A stretch of 7,486 bases of DNA, from positions 1 through 7,486 of the forward strand of contig JAIOQF010000240.1 of assembly GCA_021413535.1 (NCBI GenBank), given 5' to 3'. The DNA is from Verrucomicrobiota bacterium. GTDB taxonomy: Bacteria > Verrucomicrobiota > Verrucomicrobiia > Verrucomicrobiales > Verrucomicrobiaceae. Position numbers and translations under genes: made by a program. Below, one piece after another: positions 1 through 6,465 of the stretch. Every line of letters starts with the position of its first letter. Within the stretch, counting starts at the first letter, position 1. The notes under the pieces are model-generated. The model was not told the DNA's origin and made no database searches. It saw only the letters and a program-made list of their open reading frames with translations.

Positions 1-270
1 CGCGTCGAGCTTCCCGGCGTGAAAAAGGACAATGTCCGGATCGATCTCGACAGCGACGTGCTGACCATCCACGCGAAACGCAGCAGCGCTGCGCCAGCCG
101 AATGGAAACCGCTCCATCGTGAACTCGTCGAGGACGACTTTGTCCTGCGCCTCAAGCTCAACGCCCCGGTTGAGGAGAGCAAGCTGGCCGCAAAACTGGA
201 GCACGGCGTGCTGGCGGTCGAACTCCCCGTCAAGGAGACGGTGAAACCGCGGAGCATCCCGGTGAACTAA
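1..270 (+). CDS. Hsp20/alpha-crystallin small heat-shock protein, C-terminal part (5' end outside window)
   Basis: The frame is open from base 1, so the N-terminus lies outside the window. The visible 89 residues begin RVELPGVKKDNVRI, which matches the conserved start of the alpha-crystallin beta-sandwich (ELPGv.kedi.v). The segment DSDVLTIHAKR follows, and then the family hallmark A-x-x-x-x-GVL as AAKLEHGVLAVELP. The end RSIPVN contains an I-x-V tail like the I-x-I/V motif that docks into neighbouring subunits during oligomer assembly. Proteins of this family are ATP-independent cytoplasmic holdases that bind unfolding proteins. A GTG at base 19 is an internal valine, not the start, because homology continues upstream of it. 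The gene ends in TAA and is followed by a strong terminator, so it is the last gene of its transcript. Family assignment is secure; regulation cannot be seen. Confidence 0.93.
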   Translation, partial: RVELPGVKKDNVRIDLDSDVLTIHAKRSSAAPAEWKPLHRELVEDDFVLRLKLNAPVEESKLAAKLEHGVLAVELPVKETVKPRSIPVN

Positions 271-302
271 AACCAGCTCGCCCCTCCCGAAGAACCCTCG
301 CT

Positions 303-339
303 AAAGCCCGCGCCGCATCATTGCTGCGCGGGCTTTTTT
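303..339 (+). terminator. Rho-independent terminator after the hsp20 gene
   Basis: A perfect 11-bp stem pairs 303-313 (AAAGCCCGCGC) with 326-336 (GCGCGGGCTTT) around a 12-base loop. The run of six T at 334-339 begins within the 3' arm. It lies 33 bases past the hsp20 stop codon. The minus-strand DUF2130 gene also ends nearby at 366, so the hairpin may serve both convergent genes. On the minus strand the T-run is only three bases, so termination there should be weaker. Confidence 0.9.
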
Positions 340-365
340 CTTCAATTTGAAGCGAGACGCATCGC

Positions 366-1604
366 CTACTCTTCCTCCGCGCCGCCATCCAGTTCCAACG
401 TCCTGACCGGCAGCGTCAGATGTCCCACGATGCCCTCAATGCTGCCGTAGAGCGCGGCATTGCCCTGAAGGATGCGCTGGATCTGCTTCTCCCGTTTATT
501 CCAGAGACGCTCCATCGCCGCACGTTCACCGGACAAATCCTTCTGCATTTCCAAAAACGCCTTGGAGATGCTCTCAACCTGCTGCTGGAAGGCGGTGCTG
601 GAAACATACTGATAAAGCGCCTCCATCTTTTCGCCTTTGCCGGACTCCGCCCGACGGGTCGCGGCGACCGCGCTCAACTGCTGCCGCAGTGCTGCCGCCA
701 GTGGAATGGCCAGCGCATAACTGCAAACCCACACGCCGTCGATCTGGCAGAACGTCGTCACATCATCGGGCAGCGCCTGGCTCACTAGAATCGCCAGCTC
801 CGCACCTTGCGCACGCTGGTCTTCCTTGAGTTTATCCAGCCAGCCCTTCGACCACGTCCGCGTTCGCTTGCTCTCCCAGATGATCGTGCCGCAGACCTGC
901 CCGTTCATGCCACGCACTTTCTGCAGCATGTCCGCGCCGCGCGCACCCGTAGACACCGGAGCGATCTCGTCAAAGGGAAACACCTGCTTCAATGACTCTT
1001 CCAATTGCAATTCCTGCACCTCGCCCTGCAATTGCTGCGATCCCTGCTCCGCTTTCTGCTTCAGCACTTCAATCTGCGCCCGCAGTCCGTCAATTTGCTT
1101 TTCCTTTTCTGCAAAGCGCAACTGCTCCTCTTCATGGGCCTGACGCCGCGCTGTCTCCTGAATTTTTGAACGCTCCTCAGCCAGTTTGCGTTCGATCTCC
1201 AGCTCCTGCGCTTTCGCGCGCTCTTCAAGATCGCGCTTCTGTTTGAGCAACGCCAGCTCCTGCTTCTGCGCCTCGTCGAGTGATCTTTTCTTTTCCTCCA
1301 ACTGCACGCGCAGATCGCGCATCTCCACGCCGACGGTCTCCGCCGCCTCCTGCTTCATCGCACTCTTTAATTTTTCCCGCTCGGCCCCGAGCCGCTGCTG
1401 CACTTGCGACTCCAGATCCCGTCGCGCGATCTCGATCACCGTTCGTTGCTTCTCCATTTCGCCACGTTGCTTGGCCAGCTCCTGCTCCAGCGCGTTGCGT
1501 TTCTCAGCGAATTCTTTCTGAAAACCCTCGCGCAACGAATGCGTCATGGCTTCCGAGATTTGAATCTCTTTCTGGCAGTGAGGACAGATGATGGTGTCTG
1601 ACAT
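366..1604 (-). CDS. DUF2130 family coiled-coil protein with a PD-(D/E)XK-like C-terminal domain
   Basis: This 412-residue protein has three parts. Residues 7-10 are CPHC near the start, half of a zinc-ribbon-like knuckle with no obvious second cysteine pair. Residues about 25-200 are highly charged and rich in Glu, Lys, Gln and Arg, a long predicted coiled coil. Residues about 201-400 form the globular DUF2130 domain, with the typical stretch from LEESLKQVFPFDEI through CGTIIWESKRT to the Leu-rich end. In that domain D225, E244-x-K246 and Q263 follow the order expected of a PD-(D/E)XK nuclease core, with E202/E203 in the preceding helix. The family has no firmly established function that I know of; nuclease activity is inference. 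The ATG at 1604 is chosen because the frame is closed by a stop about 25 bases upstream. No convincing ribosome binding site is seen. The gene stands alone, convergent with hsp20 and divergent from the desaturase. Confidence 0.88.
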   Translation of the reverse strand: MSDTIICPHCQKEIQISEAMTHSLREGFQKEFAEKRNALEQELAKQRGEMEKQRTVIEIARRDLESQVQQRLGAEREKLKSAMKQEAAETVGVEMRDLRVQLEEKKRSLDEAQKQELALLKQKRDLEERAKAQELEIERKLAEERSKIQETARRQAHEEEQLRFAEKEKQIDGLRAQIEVLKQKAEQGSQQLQGEVQELQLEESLKQVFPFDEIAPVSTGARGADMLQKVRGMNGQVCGTIIWESKRTRTWSKGWLDKLKEDQRAQGAELAILVSQALPDDVTTFCQIDGVWVCSYALAIPLAAALRQQLSAVAATRRAESGKGEKMEALYQYVSSTAFQQQVESISKAFLEMQKDLSGERAAMERLWNKREKQIQRILQGNAALYGSIEGIVGHLTLPVRTLELDGGAEEE

Positions 1605-1761
1605 ATTGGTGTGCGCGTGACATCTCAGTCACAAAAGGCACCCGATCAAGCAAGGCTTGCACACCCTTTTCATGACGTTCAATCGTGATGGAAATAAAAG
1701 GCAGCCGAACTTGCCATTTGGAGCCTTGCAGAGCCCGCAATTCTGACTTACAAATTAGTCA
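1605..1761. promoter_or_regulatory. Divergent intergenic region between the DUF2130 and desaturase genes
   Basis: These 157 bases must hold the promoters of both divergent genes. I see no good -35/-10 pair for either. The inverted repeat GTGAC-N6-GTCAC at 1617-1632 sits 13 bases ahead of the DUF2130 start codon and could be a small operator. The inner spacing is eight bases between GTGA and TCAC, so it is not a CRP-type site. A short CAAGC-AAG-GCTTG palindrome lies at 1647-1659. Confidence 0.3.
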
Positions 1762-2895
1762 ATGATGGTTACTCCTTCGCAGTCCGCACCGGTCGCCGCC
1801 ATGGCGACCGAAACCGCCAATGCAACGTCGAGCGTCCCGTGGCCCAGCGTTTCCGAATGGAAGAAAATCGTCGCTGAATATCAGAAGTCCTCCTTGCCGC
1901 GCGCGATCTGGCAAATGGTCAACACCATCGTGCCTTACATTTTTCTCTGGTATCTCATGTATCTGGCCAAGTCGGTGTCCTGGTGGCTGGTGGTGCCACT
2001 GGCGGTGCTTGCCGGAGCGCTGCTGGTGCGCGCGTTCATCATCTTCCACGACTGCGGCCACGGCTCGTTCTTCAAATCTCAACGGGCCAACGACATCACC
2101 GGTTTCATCACTGGCGTGCTCACGTTCACACCCTATTATCACTGGCGCTGGGAGCACTCGCTTCATCATGCTTCCACCGGCGACCTGGATCGCCGGGGCG
2201 TGGGCGACATCTGGACCATGACTGTGCAAGAATACATTGAATCATCGCGCTGGAAGCGATTTACCTACAAGCTGGAGCGCAATCCCTTTATCCTTTTTGT
2301 CATTGCCCCGCTCTTTCTCTTTTTGCTCGTGCAGCGTTTTCCCAAGAGCAAAGCCGACGTGCGCGAACGCAACTCGGTCTGGTTCATGAATCTTGCCATC
2401 GCTGGAATGGTTCTCGGACTCGGGTGGATTTTCGGCCCCCTTCATTACCTCATCATCCAGTTGATCGTCACAGCGGTGGCCGGAGCCTTGGGAATTTGGA
2501 TGTTCTACATCCAGCATCAATTCGAGGACGCCTATTGGGAGAAGCACGAGGAATGGGACTATACCGCCGCTGCGCTCCAGGGCAGTTCCTTCTACAAGCT
2601 CCCGCGTATTCTCCAGTGGTTCTCAGGGAACATCGGCTATCATCACGTCCACCACCTCAGTTCACGGATACCGAACTACAATCTCGAACGCTGCCACAAT
2701 TCGCATCCAGTCTTTCAAATGGTGAAGCCCATCACCGTTCGTGTCAGCCTTAAATCTTTGGTTTTGCGACTCTGGGATGAGCAACATCAGAAACTCGTCG
2801 GCTATCGCCGCATGAGGGAAGTGCGCCGGCAGCAGGCAGAAGCCAAAGCTCAACAAGCCAGCCACCACGAGGAGCCTTCTCCGAAGAAGGGTTGA
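1762..2895 (+). CDS. Membrane fatty acid desaturase (acyl-lipid or acyl-CoA type)
   Basis: This 377-residue integral membrane protein has all three histidine clusters of the di-iron desaturase/hydroxylase family: HDCGH at 96-100, HSLHH at 132-136 and HHVHH at 294-298. The motif IQHQFE (250-255) before the last box is typical of the delta-12/omega-6-like bacterial branch. Hydrophobic segments lie at roughly 50-70, 73-95, 178-192, 210-226 and 229-250, the usual layout that puts the His boxes on the cytoplasmic face. The predicted reaction is O2-dependent insertion of a cis double bond into a fatty acyl chain, needing an electron donor (ferredoxin or cytochrome b5) not encoded here. Regiospecificity cannot be read from sequence alone. 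Two adjacent ATG codons (1762, 1765) and a third at 1801 are possible starts. None has a good Shine-Dalgarno sequence, and the desaturase core begins well after all three. The C-terminal 40 residues are basic and Gln/Glu-rich. No downstream partner gene follows. Confidence 0.92.
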   Translation: MMVTPSQSAPVAAMATETANATSSVPWPSVSEWKKIVAEYQKSSLPRAIWQMVNTIVPYIFLWYLMYLAKSVSWWLVVPLAVLAGALLVRAFIIFHDCGHGSFFKSQRANDITGFITGVLTFTPYYHWRWEHSLHHASTGDLDRRGVGDIWTMTVQEYIESSRWKRFTYKLERNPFILFVIAPLFLFLLVQRFPKSKADVRERNSVWFMNLAIAGMVLGLGWIFGPLHYLIIQLIVTAVAGALGIWMFYIQHQFEDAYWEKHEEWDYTAAALQGSSFYKLPRILQWFSGNIGYHHVHHLSSRIPNYNLERCHNSHPVFQMVKPITVRVSLKSLVLRLWDEQHQKLVGYRRMREVRRQQAEAKAQQASHHEEPSPKKG

Positions 2896-2912
2896 GTGCG
2901 CAGAATGCCCAG

Positions 2913-3135
2913 TCTTTCATCAAGCCAGAGGCTTGAAAGAAAATAGCCGGTGGTGGAGCACAGCGGAACCACCGGATAAAGCCTGCGTGATTATACGCCC
3001 CGAAGGTGGCGCGAAAAGTATCCGGCTGATTCTTACGCACCCTCCGGGGCGCAGCATTCGTCTTCGTCTGATCCGGTGGTTCCAGTCGCTGCGCTCCTTG
3101 CACCACCGGCTATTTTCTTTGCTCCCTTCAGGAGC
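2913..3135. repeat. Composite palindromic intergenic element: two inverted copies of a three-hairpin module
   Basis: Most of the 480-base gap 2896-3375 is taken up by this structure. The 20 bases at 2936-2955 are the exact reverse complement of 3101-3120, and similarity continues inward to 2977 and 3071 with a few small indels. Each arm also folds on itself: CCGGTGGT 2947-2954 with ACCACCGG 2968-2975, and the same pair at 3073-3080 and 3102-3109. Toward the centre CGCCCCG (2996-3002) faces CGGGGCG (3045-3051), with weaker similarity extending beyond. Each outer end carries its own hairpin: CAAGCC-AGA-GGCTTG at 2921-2935, extended by TCTTTC/GAAAGA (2913-2918/2935-2940) across a 3-base bulge, and GCTCC-CTTCA-GGAGC at 3121-3135. 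No coding signal is credible inside. It resembles REP/BIME-like dispersed intergenic repeats; that it is repeated in the genome is inference. The rest of the gap (3136-3295) shows nothing recognisable. Confidence 0.8.
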
Positions 3136-3295
3136 ATGACAACCAAGGCAGATCAACCTTCGCCCCATTCCGCAGGCTGCAAGCACCGCACCCAAGGCTT
3201 GACTTCCGGCGACTTTTTCGCTTCCATCGGCTCATTCATAATTCATCCTCTCTTTCAGTGAACGACCCCGTTTTACCTCAAATCAACCCGGCAAA

Positions 3296-3345
3296 TCCAC
3301 AAAAAAACTGTGGACGAATCTGATTCGCCCACAATTTATTGTGGC
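3296..3345 (+). promoter_or_regulatory. Alternating mutually exclusive hairpins in the leader of the small secreted-protein gene
   Basis: Four blocks alternate: CCACA (3297-3301), TGTGG (3309-3313), CCACA (3329-3333) and TGTGG (3340-3344). Block 1 pairs with 2 (TCCACA/TGTGGA, loop of 7). Block 2 pairs with 3 in a longer stem, TGTGG-a-CGAAT, loop CTG, ATTCG-c-CCACA, 10 pairs with one A-C mismatch. Block 3 pairs with 4 (CCACAAT-TT-ATTGTGG, 7 pairs, loop of 2). The stems 1:2 and 3:4 exclude 2:3, as in attenuator-like leaders. The last stem ends 31 bases before the ATG at 3376. No T-run follows any stem, so a transcription terminator is not evident; a translational switch, a protein-binding site or a simple repeat relic remain possible. 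Confidence 0.5.
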
Positions 3346-3375
3346 TAAACAACGTTATGCATCGCTACCCGTGTC

Positions 3376-3756
3376 ATGAAAATTTACATCCTGATCTTTC
3401 TGTCTTTCGCGGTGTCTTGGCCTTCGCTGGCTGGCGATGTGCCGCTCGCAGCGCAATACTCGCGGTCCGACTCGATCTGGCGACCCGGCATCAATGAGCC
3501 GCCTGTCTCGCTAAACAAAGCTTTTGAACTTGCAGCTGAGATTCAGAAGACACATTCCGGGAAGTTCCCATGGTGCCTCGACAACGTTTACGTTCCAGGC
3601 TACCCGTGCAAGGGAGGCACCCAATATTCTGATTATCAGTTCAAATTTAGCCGCTTAATTCGCTACGAACCAACGGTTCAGCGGGAAGAATGTATTGTTA
3701 CGGTCCGCATGAACACCGGAAAGGTATCGATAGGCGAGATTCATCCCCAGAAATAA
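3376..3756 (+). CDS. Small secreted protein of unknown function
   Basis: I do not recognise this 126-residue protein. It begins with a clear Sec signal peptide: Lys2, a hydrophobic core IYILIFLSFAVSW, and a likely cleavage after SLA (residue 19), leaving GDVPLAAQYS at the mature end. The mature part is about 107 residues with three cysteines (C67, C78, C106). An amphipathic stretch SLNKAFELAAEIQ lies at 45-57, and the C-terminal strand pair ECIVTVRMNTGKVSIGEI ends in a beta-hairpin ending with a Thr-Gly turn. This helix-then-strands plan with a V..R.NTGKV turn is faintly like PepSY or cystatin-type small domains, but the match is too weak to name. No Shine-Dalgarno sequence is visible, and an out-of-frame ATG lies 19 bases upstream. 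The signal peptide and sensible composition make it likely a real gene. It is flanked by structured or relic DNA on both sides, so it may be a lineage-specific or acquired gene. Confidence 0.7.
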   Translation: MKIYILIFLSFAVSWPSLAGDVPLAAQYSRSDSIWRPGINEPPVSLNKAFELAAEIQKTHSGKFPWCLDNVYVPGYPCKGGTQYSDYQFKFSRLIRYEPTVQREECIVTVRMNTGKVSIGEIHPQK

Positions 3757-3777
3757 GCTCCGCCGCAATGCTTTCTT

Positions 3778-3879
3778 TCAACATTGAAGTGCGCCAACTA
3801 GGCGTGAGTAATAGACTTCGTTTGGAGTCTTGTATCCGGGACGTTCGGGTTTTTCAATGATTCTTGAACGCCGTGCGCA
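3778..3879 (-). pseudogene. Relic of a transposase C-terminus (IS3/IS481-like, integrase core type)
   Basis: On the minus strand, a short open stretch ending in TGA at 3778-3780 reads RIIEKPERPGYKTPNEVYY followed by SRLVGALQC. The segment ERPGYKTPNEVYY closely resembles the conserved end of rve-type transposases (ERPH..LGYkTPnEvy). Nothing of the catalytic DDE core remains, because the neighbouring pirin gene begins two bases beyond the relic. The canonical H..LGY spacing is shortened to ERPGYKTP, as if some residues were lost. No terminal inverted repeats were found. It is read as a decayed insertion-sequence fragment; a chance match to a 13-residue motif is the alternative. Confidence 0.5.
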
Positions 3880-3881
3880 GT

Positions 3882-4583
3882 TCAACCAAGGTCAAACAAG
3901 AGTGCTTCCGCATCTTCGTCGGCATTGATCGCAAGCACGCCAGCATCACGAGTGCAGGCTGCGTCCCCGGAATCTAGCTTGGTTCCGTCGATGGACAATG
4001 AACCGCGCATGACCTGCAACCAAGCACCTCGACCTTGCGCAAGCTCATGCGTCACCGATGATCCAGCTCTCAGTCGCACCCGGTAGATGCTGGCATCCGA
4101 ATTGATGGTCGCGGAACCTTCCCGGCCGTCGCGTGAGATCACCAGCACTTTGGCATCACTCTCGCGCGAAGGATCGGGATGCCACTCTGTATAACTGGGC
4201 GTGAGGTTTTTCTTATCCGGCAATATCCATATCTGCAGCATGTGGGTTGCCTGATCCTGGAGCGGATTGAATTCGCTGTGCGTCACTCCACTGCCGGCGC
4301 TCATGAGCTGAATTTGCCCCGGTCGGAGCACGCTGCCGTTCCCCATGCTGTCCTTGTGCTCCAGCGCGCCTTCCAGCACATAACTGAAAATTTCCATGTC
4401 GCGATGCGGATGCATCGGGAAACCGCCGCCGGGGGCGATCTTGTCCTCATTGATCACCCGCAGATTGCGAAAGTGCATGTGCTTGGGATCATAGTAATCG
4501 GCAAAGCTGAACGTGAAACGCGAGTCCAGCCAGCCGTGATCAGCATGGCCGCGTTCATTGGATTTTCGGACAGTAAAGTTCAT
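3882..4583 (-). CDS. Pirin family bicupin protein (YhhW-like, putative quercetinase-type)
   Basis: At 233 residues this is the usual length of short bacterial pirins such as E. coli YhhW. The N-terminal cupin shows the family signature PGGGFPMHPHRDMEIFSYVLEG (51-72) and then SAGSGVTHSEFN (95-106). These give the four metal ligands H58, H60, H102 and E104, one residue offset from those described in YhhW. The segment GWLDSRFTFSFADYYDP (17-33) is also typical. The C-terminal cupin (about 145-233) is degenerate and ends in LLFDLG. The protein is expected to be cytoplasmic and to bind one Fe or similar metal. YhhW-type members show quercetin 2,3-dioxygenase activity in vitro, but the natural substrate is generally unknown. 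The ATG at 4583 gives the standard N-terminus MNFTVRKSNERG; its ribosome binding site is poor. It is monocistronic as far as can be seen, with a transposase relic directly behind it. Confidence 0.93.
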   Translation of the reverse strand: MNFTVRKSNERGHADHGWLDSRFTFSFADYYDPKHMHFRNLRVINEDKIAPGGGFPMHPHRDMEIFSYVLEGALEHKDSMGNGSVLRPGQIQLMSAGSGVTHSEFNPLQDQATHMLQIWILPDKKNLTPSYTEWHPDPSRESDAKVLVISRDGREGSATINSDASIYRVRLRAGSSVTHELAQGRGAWLQVMRGSLSIDGTKLDSGDAACTRDAGVLAINADEDAEALLFDLG

Positions 4584-4870
4584 GATCTGTTATTAGTTCT
4601 ACGCCAGACATGAGGCCGAGGTTGCCGGAATCTTCTGCAAGCTCTCATAGCATCTGAGAGCATCCATCAGCCAAGACAACCAGCATTTTTTGGACTGCGG
4701 CGGGAAGCTCTTAGCGCCACGCCGCTTTCGTGGGATCTATGACAGTCGTCTGGAGGTTGATACAATTGGCTCGATTGACGTTTGCTCAACATAGCCGCAA
4801 AAGCGGTGTCGCGCCCAAGGCTTGCCACGCGCAGTCAAAAAAATAAACCGGCATTATTTTTAGAATGCAC
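4584..4870. other. Gene-free stretch with two hairpins, between pirin and RNase G genes
   Basis: These 287 bases should hold the pirin promoter and the end of the RNase G transcript. I find no convincing coding region and no clear -35/-10. Hairpin one is GCTCTCA/TGAGAGC (4641-4647/4655-4661) with a 7-base loop and no T-run. Hairpin two is GCGGCG/CGCCGC (4697-4702/4720-4725), preceded on the plus strand by six T at 4686-4691 that would read as an A-run for plus-strand transcription. A small CCGC-AAAA-GCGG hairpin (4795-4806) lies 65 bases past the RNase G stop. None is a textbook terminator. Confidence 0.45.
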
Positions 4871-6427
4871 TCAGAGCTTGATCTCTTCGCCGGTGCTGGC
4901 GCTGGCGATGAGCACTTGTTCGCGATTTTTAGTGGGATCCGTGCGGAAAGTGAGCTTAGCCAGATGTTTCCGCTCCAGATCCACCAGAATCTGATCGTCC
5001 TCATTGCGCAGCCGCTGCATGACATCAGGATGAATCACTACGAGCACGTCACGCTGATTTTCGGGAAGACGAGGCAGCACCGAAGCAAGACGGCGCTGAA
5101 GTTCCACGCTCATGGTGAGCGGTGTCTTAATCTGTCCGTGACCCTTGCACTGCGGGCAGGGCTCGAAGAGCGCGTCGCTCAGACTTTCGTTCAAGCGCTG
5201 GCGTGTCATCTCCATGAGACCGAACTGCGAGATGGGCAATATTTGCGTCTTGGCTTTGTCGCGCTTGGTGTGGTCCATCATCGTCTTGTAGACGGCCTGC
5301 TGATCTTTCCGGGCTTTCATGTCGATGAAGTCGACTACGACGAGCCCACCCATGTTGCGCAGACGAAGCTGGCGCGCGACCTCGGCTGCGGCCTCCATGT
5401 TGGTTTCAAACAACACCTTGTCCATGTTGCCCGATCCCTTGTTGCGCCCGGTGTTGACGTCGATGGCGACGAGGGCCTCGGTTTGATCGATCACGATGTA
5501 ACCGCCGCAGGGCAGTGATACTTGACGGAAGAAGGCGGTGTCGATCTGCCGCTGAATGTTGTAGCGGTCGAAGATCGCTCCGGGCCCGGTGAAGTGCGTG
5601 ATGCGACGGCGGGCGCGGCGGGAAATTTGCTCGGCCATCGCCTGCATGCGCACCACGGTGGCCTGGTCATCGCAGACGACTTCGTCGACTTCCACATCGG
5701 GTTCCTGGAAGCAGCAGACGGGCGCGCTCTTGGTGTCGCGCACGTTGACGATATCCCGCCATTGCTCCAAAAGGATGCTGAGATCTCGAATGATATGCCG
5801 GGCGCGCTTGCCCTGGGCTTCGGTGCGCATGATCAGGCCGACACCTTCGGGCAGGCTGAGTTTCTCAATGATGGCGCGGAGCCGGGCGCGCTCCTTCGGA
5901 TCATCGATTTTCCGCGAGATGCCGCAGGAGTCATTCAAGGGCATGAGCACCAGCAAACGGCCGGCGAGAGAAATATTGGTGCTGACGCGCGGGCCCTTGG
6001 TGCCCACGGGACCTTTGGAAACTTGCACCATGATTTCGGAACCGATGGGATAAAGATTCGGAATATCCTTGGCCGTGATCACCTTCTGTTTTTTTCGCGC
6101 ACCTCCGCGATTAACTTCTTCCAGACCGGCATCCAACGCCGCAGGAATCGCATCCCAGAAATGGAGGAAGGCATTTTTCTCCAGACCGATGTCGACGAAC
6201 ATGGCCTTGAGTCCCTGCTCGATGTTTCTGATCCGGCCCTTGAAGATGCTGCCGACGAGGTGCGCGGCTCCGACGCGCTCGATGGAGTATTCCTCCAGCA
6301 CCCCGTTTTCCAGCAGGGCAACACGGTTTTCCAGTCGCTCGCAGTTGATGATGATGCGGGTTCCGCTGTTGATGTCTTTTTTTCCGGTGAGCAGTTCTTT
6401 GATTCGTTTAACAAATTGCAGTGCCAT
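4871..6427 (-). CDS. rng: Ribonuclease E/G family endoribonuclease (RNase G-like)
   Basis: This 518-residue protein covers the catalytic half of the RNase E/G family and lacks the long scaffold tail of enterobacterial RNase E. The N-terminal region holds an S1 RNA-binding domain (about 45-140, VGSIFKGRIRNIEQGLKAMFVDIG), widened by a basic insert around NRGGARKKQK. The 5'-sensor and RNase H-like parts follow. The DNase I-like subdomain shows ALVAIDVNTGRN with D323 and GGLVVVDFIDM with D366, the two Mg-binding aspartates. FEPCPQCKGHG carries C424-x-x-C427, the Zn-link cysteines used for dimer-of-dimers assembly. The enzyme cuts single-stranded AU-rich RNA, acting in rRNA maturation and mRNA decay in the cytoplasm. 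It starts 38 bases after the PBP2 gene on the same strand and is probably cotranscribed with it. There is no clear Shine-Dalgarno sequence. The symbol rng rests on length; it could equally be annotated rne. Confidence 0.95.
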   Translation of the reverse strand: MALQFVKRIKELLTGKKDINSGTRIIINCERLENRVALLENGVLEEYSIERVGAAHLVGSIFKGRIRNIEQGLKAMFVDIGLEKNAFLHFWDAIPAALDAGLEEVNRGGARKKQKVITAKDIPNLYPIGSEIMVQVSKGPVGTKGPRVSTNISLAGRLLVLMPLNDSCGISRKIDDPKERARLRAIIEKLSLPEGVGLIMRTEAQGKRARHIIRDLSILLEQWRDIVNVRDTKSAPVCCFQEPDVEVDEVVCDDQATVVRMQAMAEQISRRARRRITHFTGPGAIFDRYNIQRQIDTAFFRQVSLPCGGYIVIDQTEALVAIDVNTGRNKGSGNMDKVLFETNMEAAAEVARQLRLRNMGGLVVVDFIDMKARKDQQAVYKTMMDHTKRDKAKTQILPISQFGLMEMTRQRLNESLSDALFEPCPQCKGHGQIKTPLTMSVELQRRLASVLPRLPENQRDVLVVIHPDVMQRLRNEDDQILVDLERKHLAKLTFRTDPTKNREQVLIASASTGEEIKL

Positions 6428-6465
6428 AAAGTTGTTTGGGTTAGCTGGTTGATGATTGAAATGTT

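Noticed and set aside
1617..1632. GTGAC-N6-GTCAC inverted repeat as a CRP/FNR-type operator.
   Set aside because: The spacing between GTGA and TCAC is eight bases, not six, and a 5-bp palindrome is easily found by chance.
1504..1740. Minus-strand open frame of 78 codons starting MRALQGSKWQVRLPFISITI, overlapping the DUF2130 start.
   Set aside because: The first 45 residues look protein-like, but over a third of the frame runs out of phase through the DUF2130 N-terminus, no ribosome binding site is present, and I recognise no family. A gene relic cannot be excluded.
1726..1754. TTGCAG and TACAAA, 17 bases apart, as a promoter for the desaturase gene.
   Set aside because: The -10 would end only seven bases before the start codon, and both boxes match the consensus poorly.
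2913..2940. Hairpin after the desaturase gene as a Rho-independent terminator.
   Set aside because: The stem is bulged and is followed by A-rich sequence with no T-run, and it belongs to the repeat module. It may slow transcription but is not a canonical terminator.
2920..3261. Several short open frames through the palindromic element and after it.
   Set aside because: They read through inverted repeats, giving Arg/Pro/Ser-rich translations with no family resemblance. The structure explains the sequence better.
2913..3345. The repeats as a CRISPR array.
   Set aside because: There are only two module copies, in opposite orientation, with no regular direct repeats, no uniform spacers and no cas genes.
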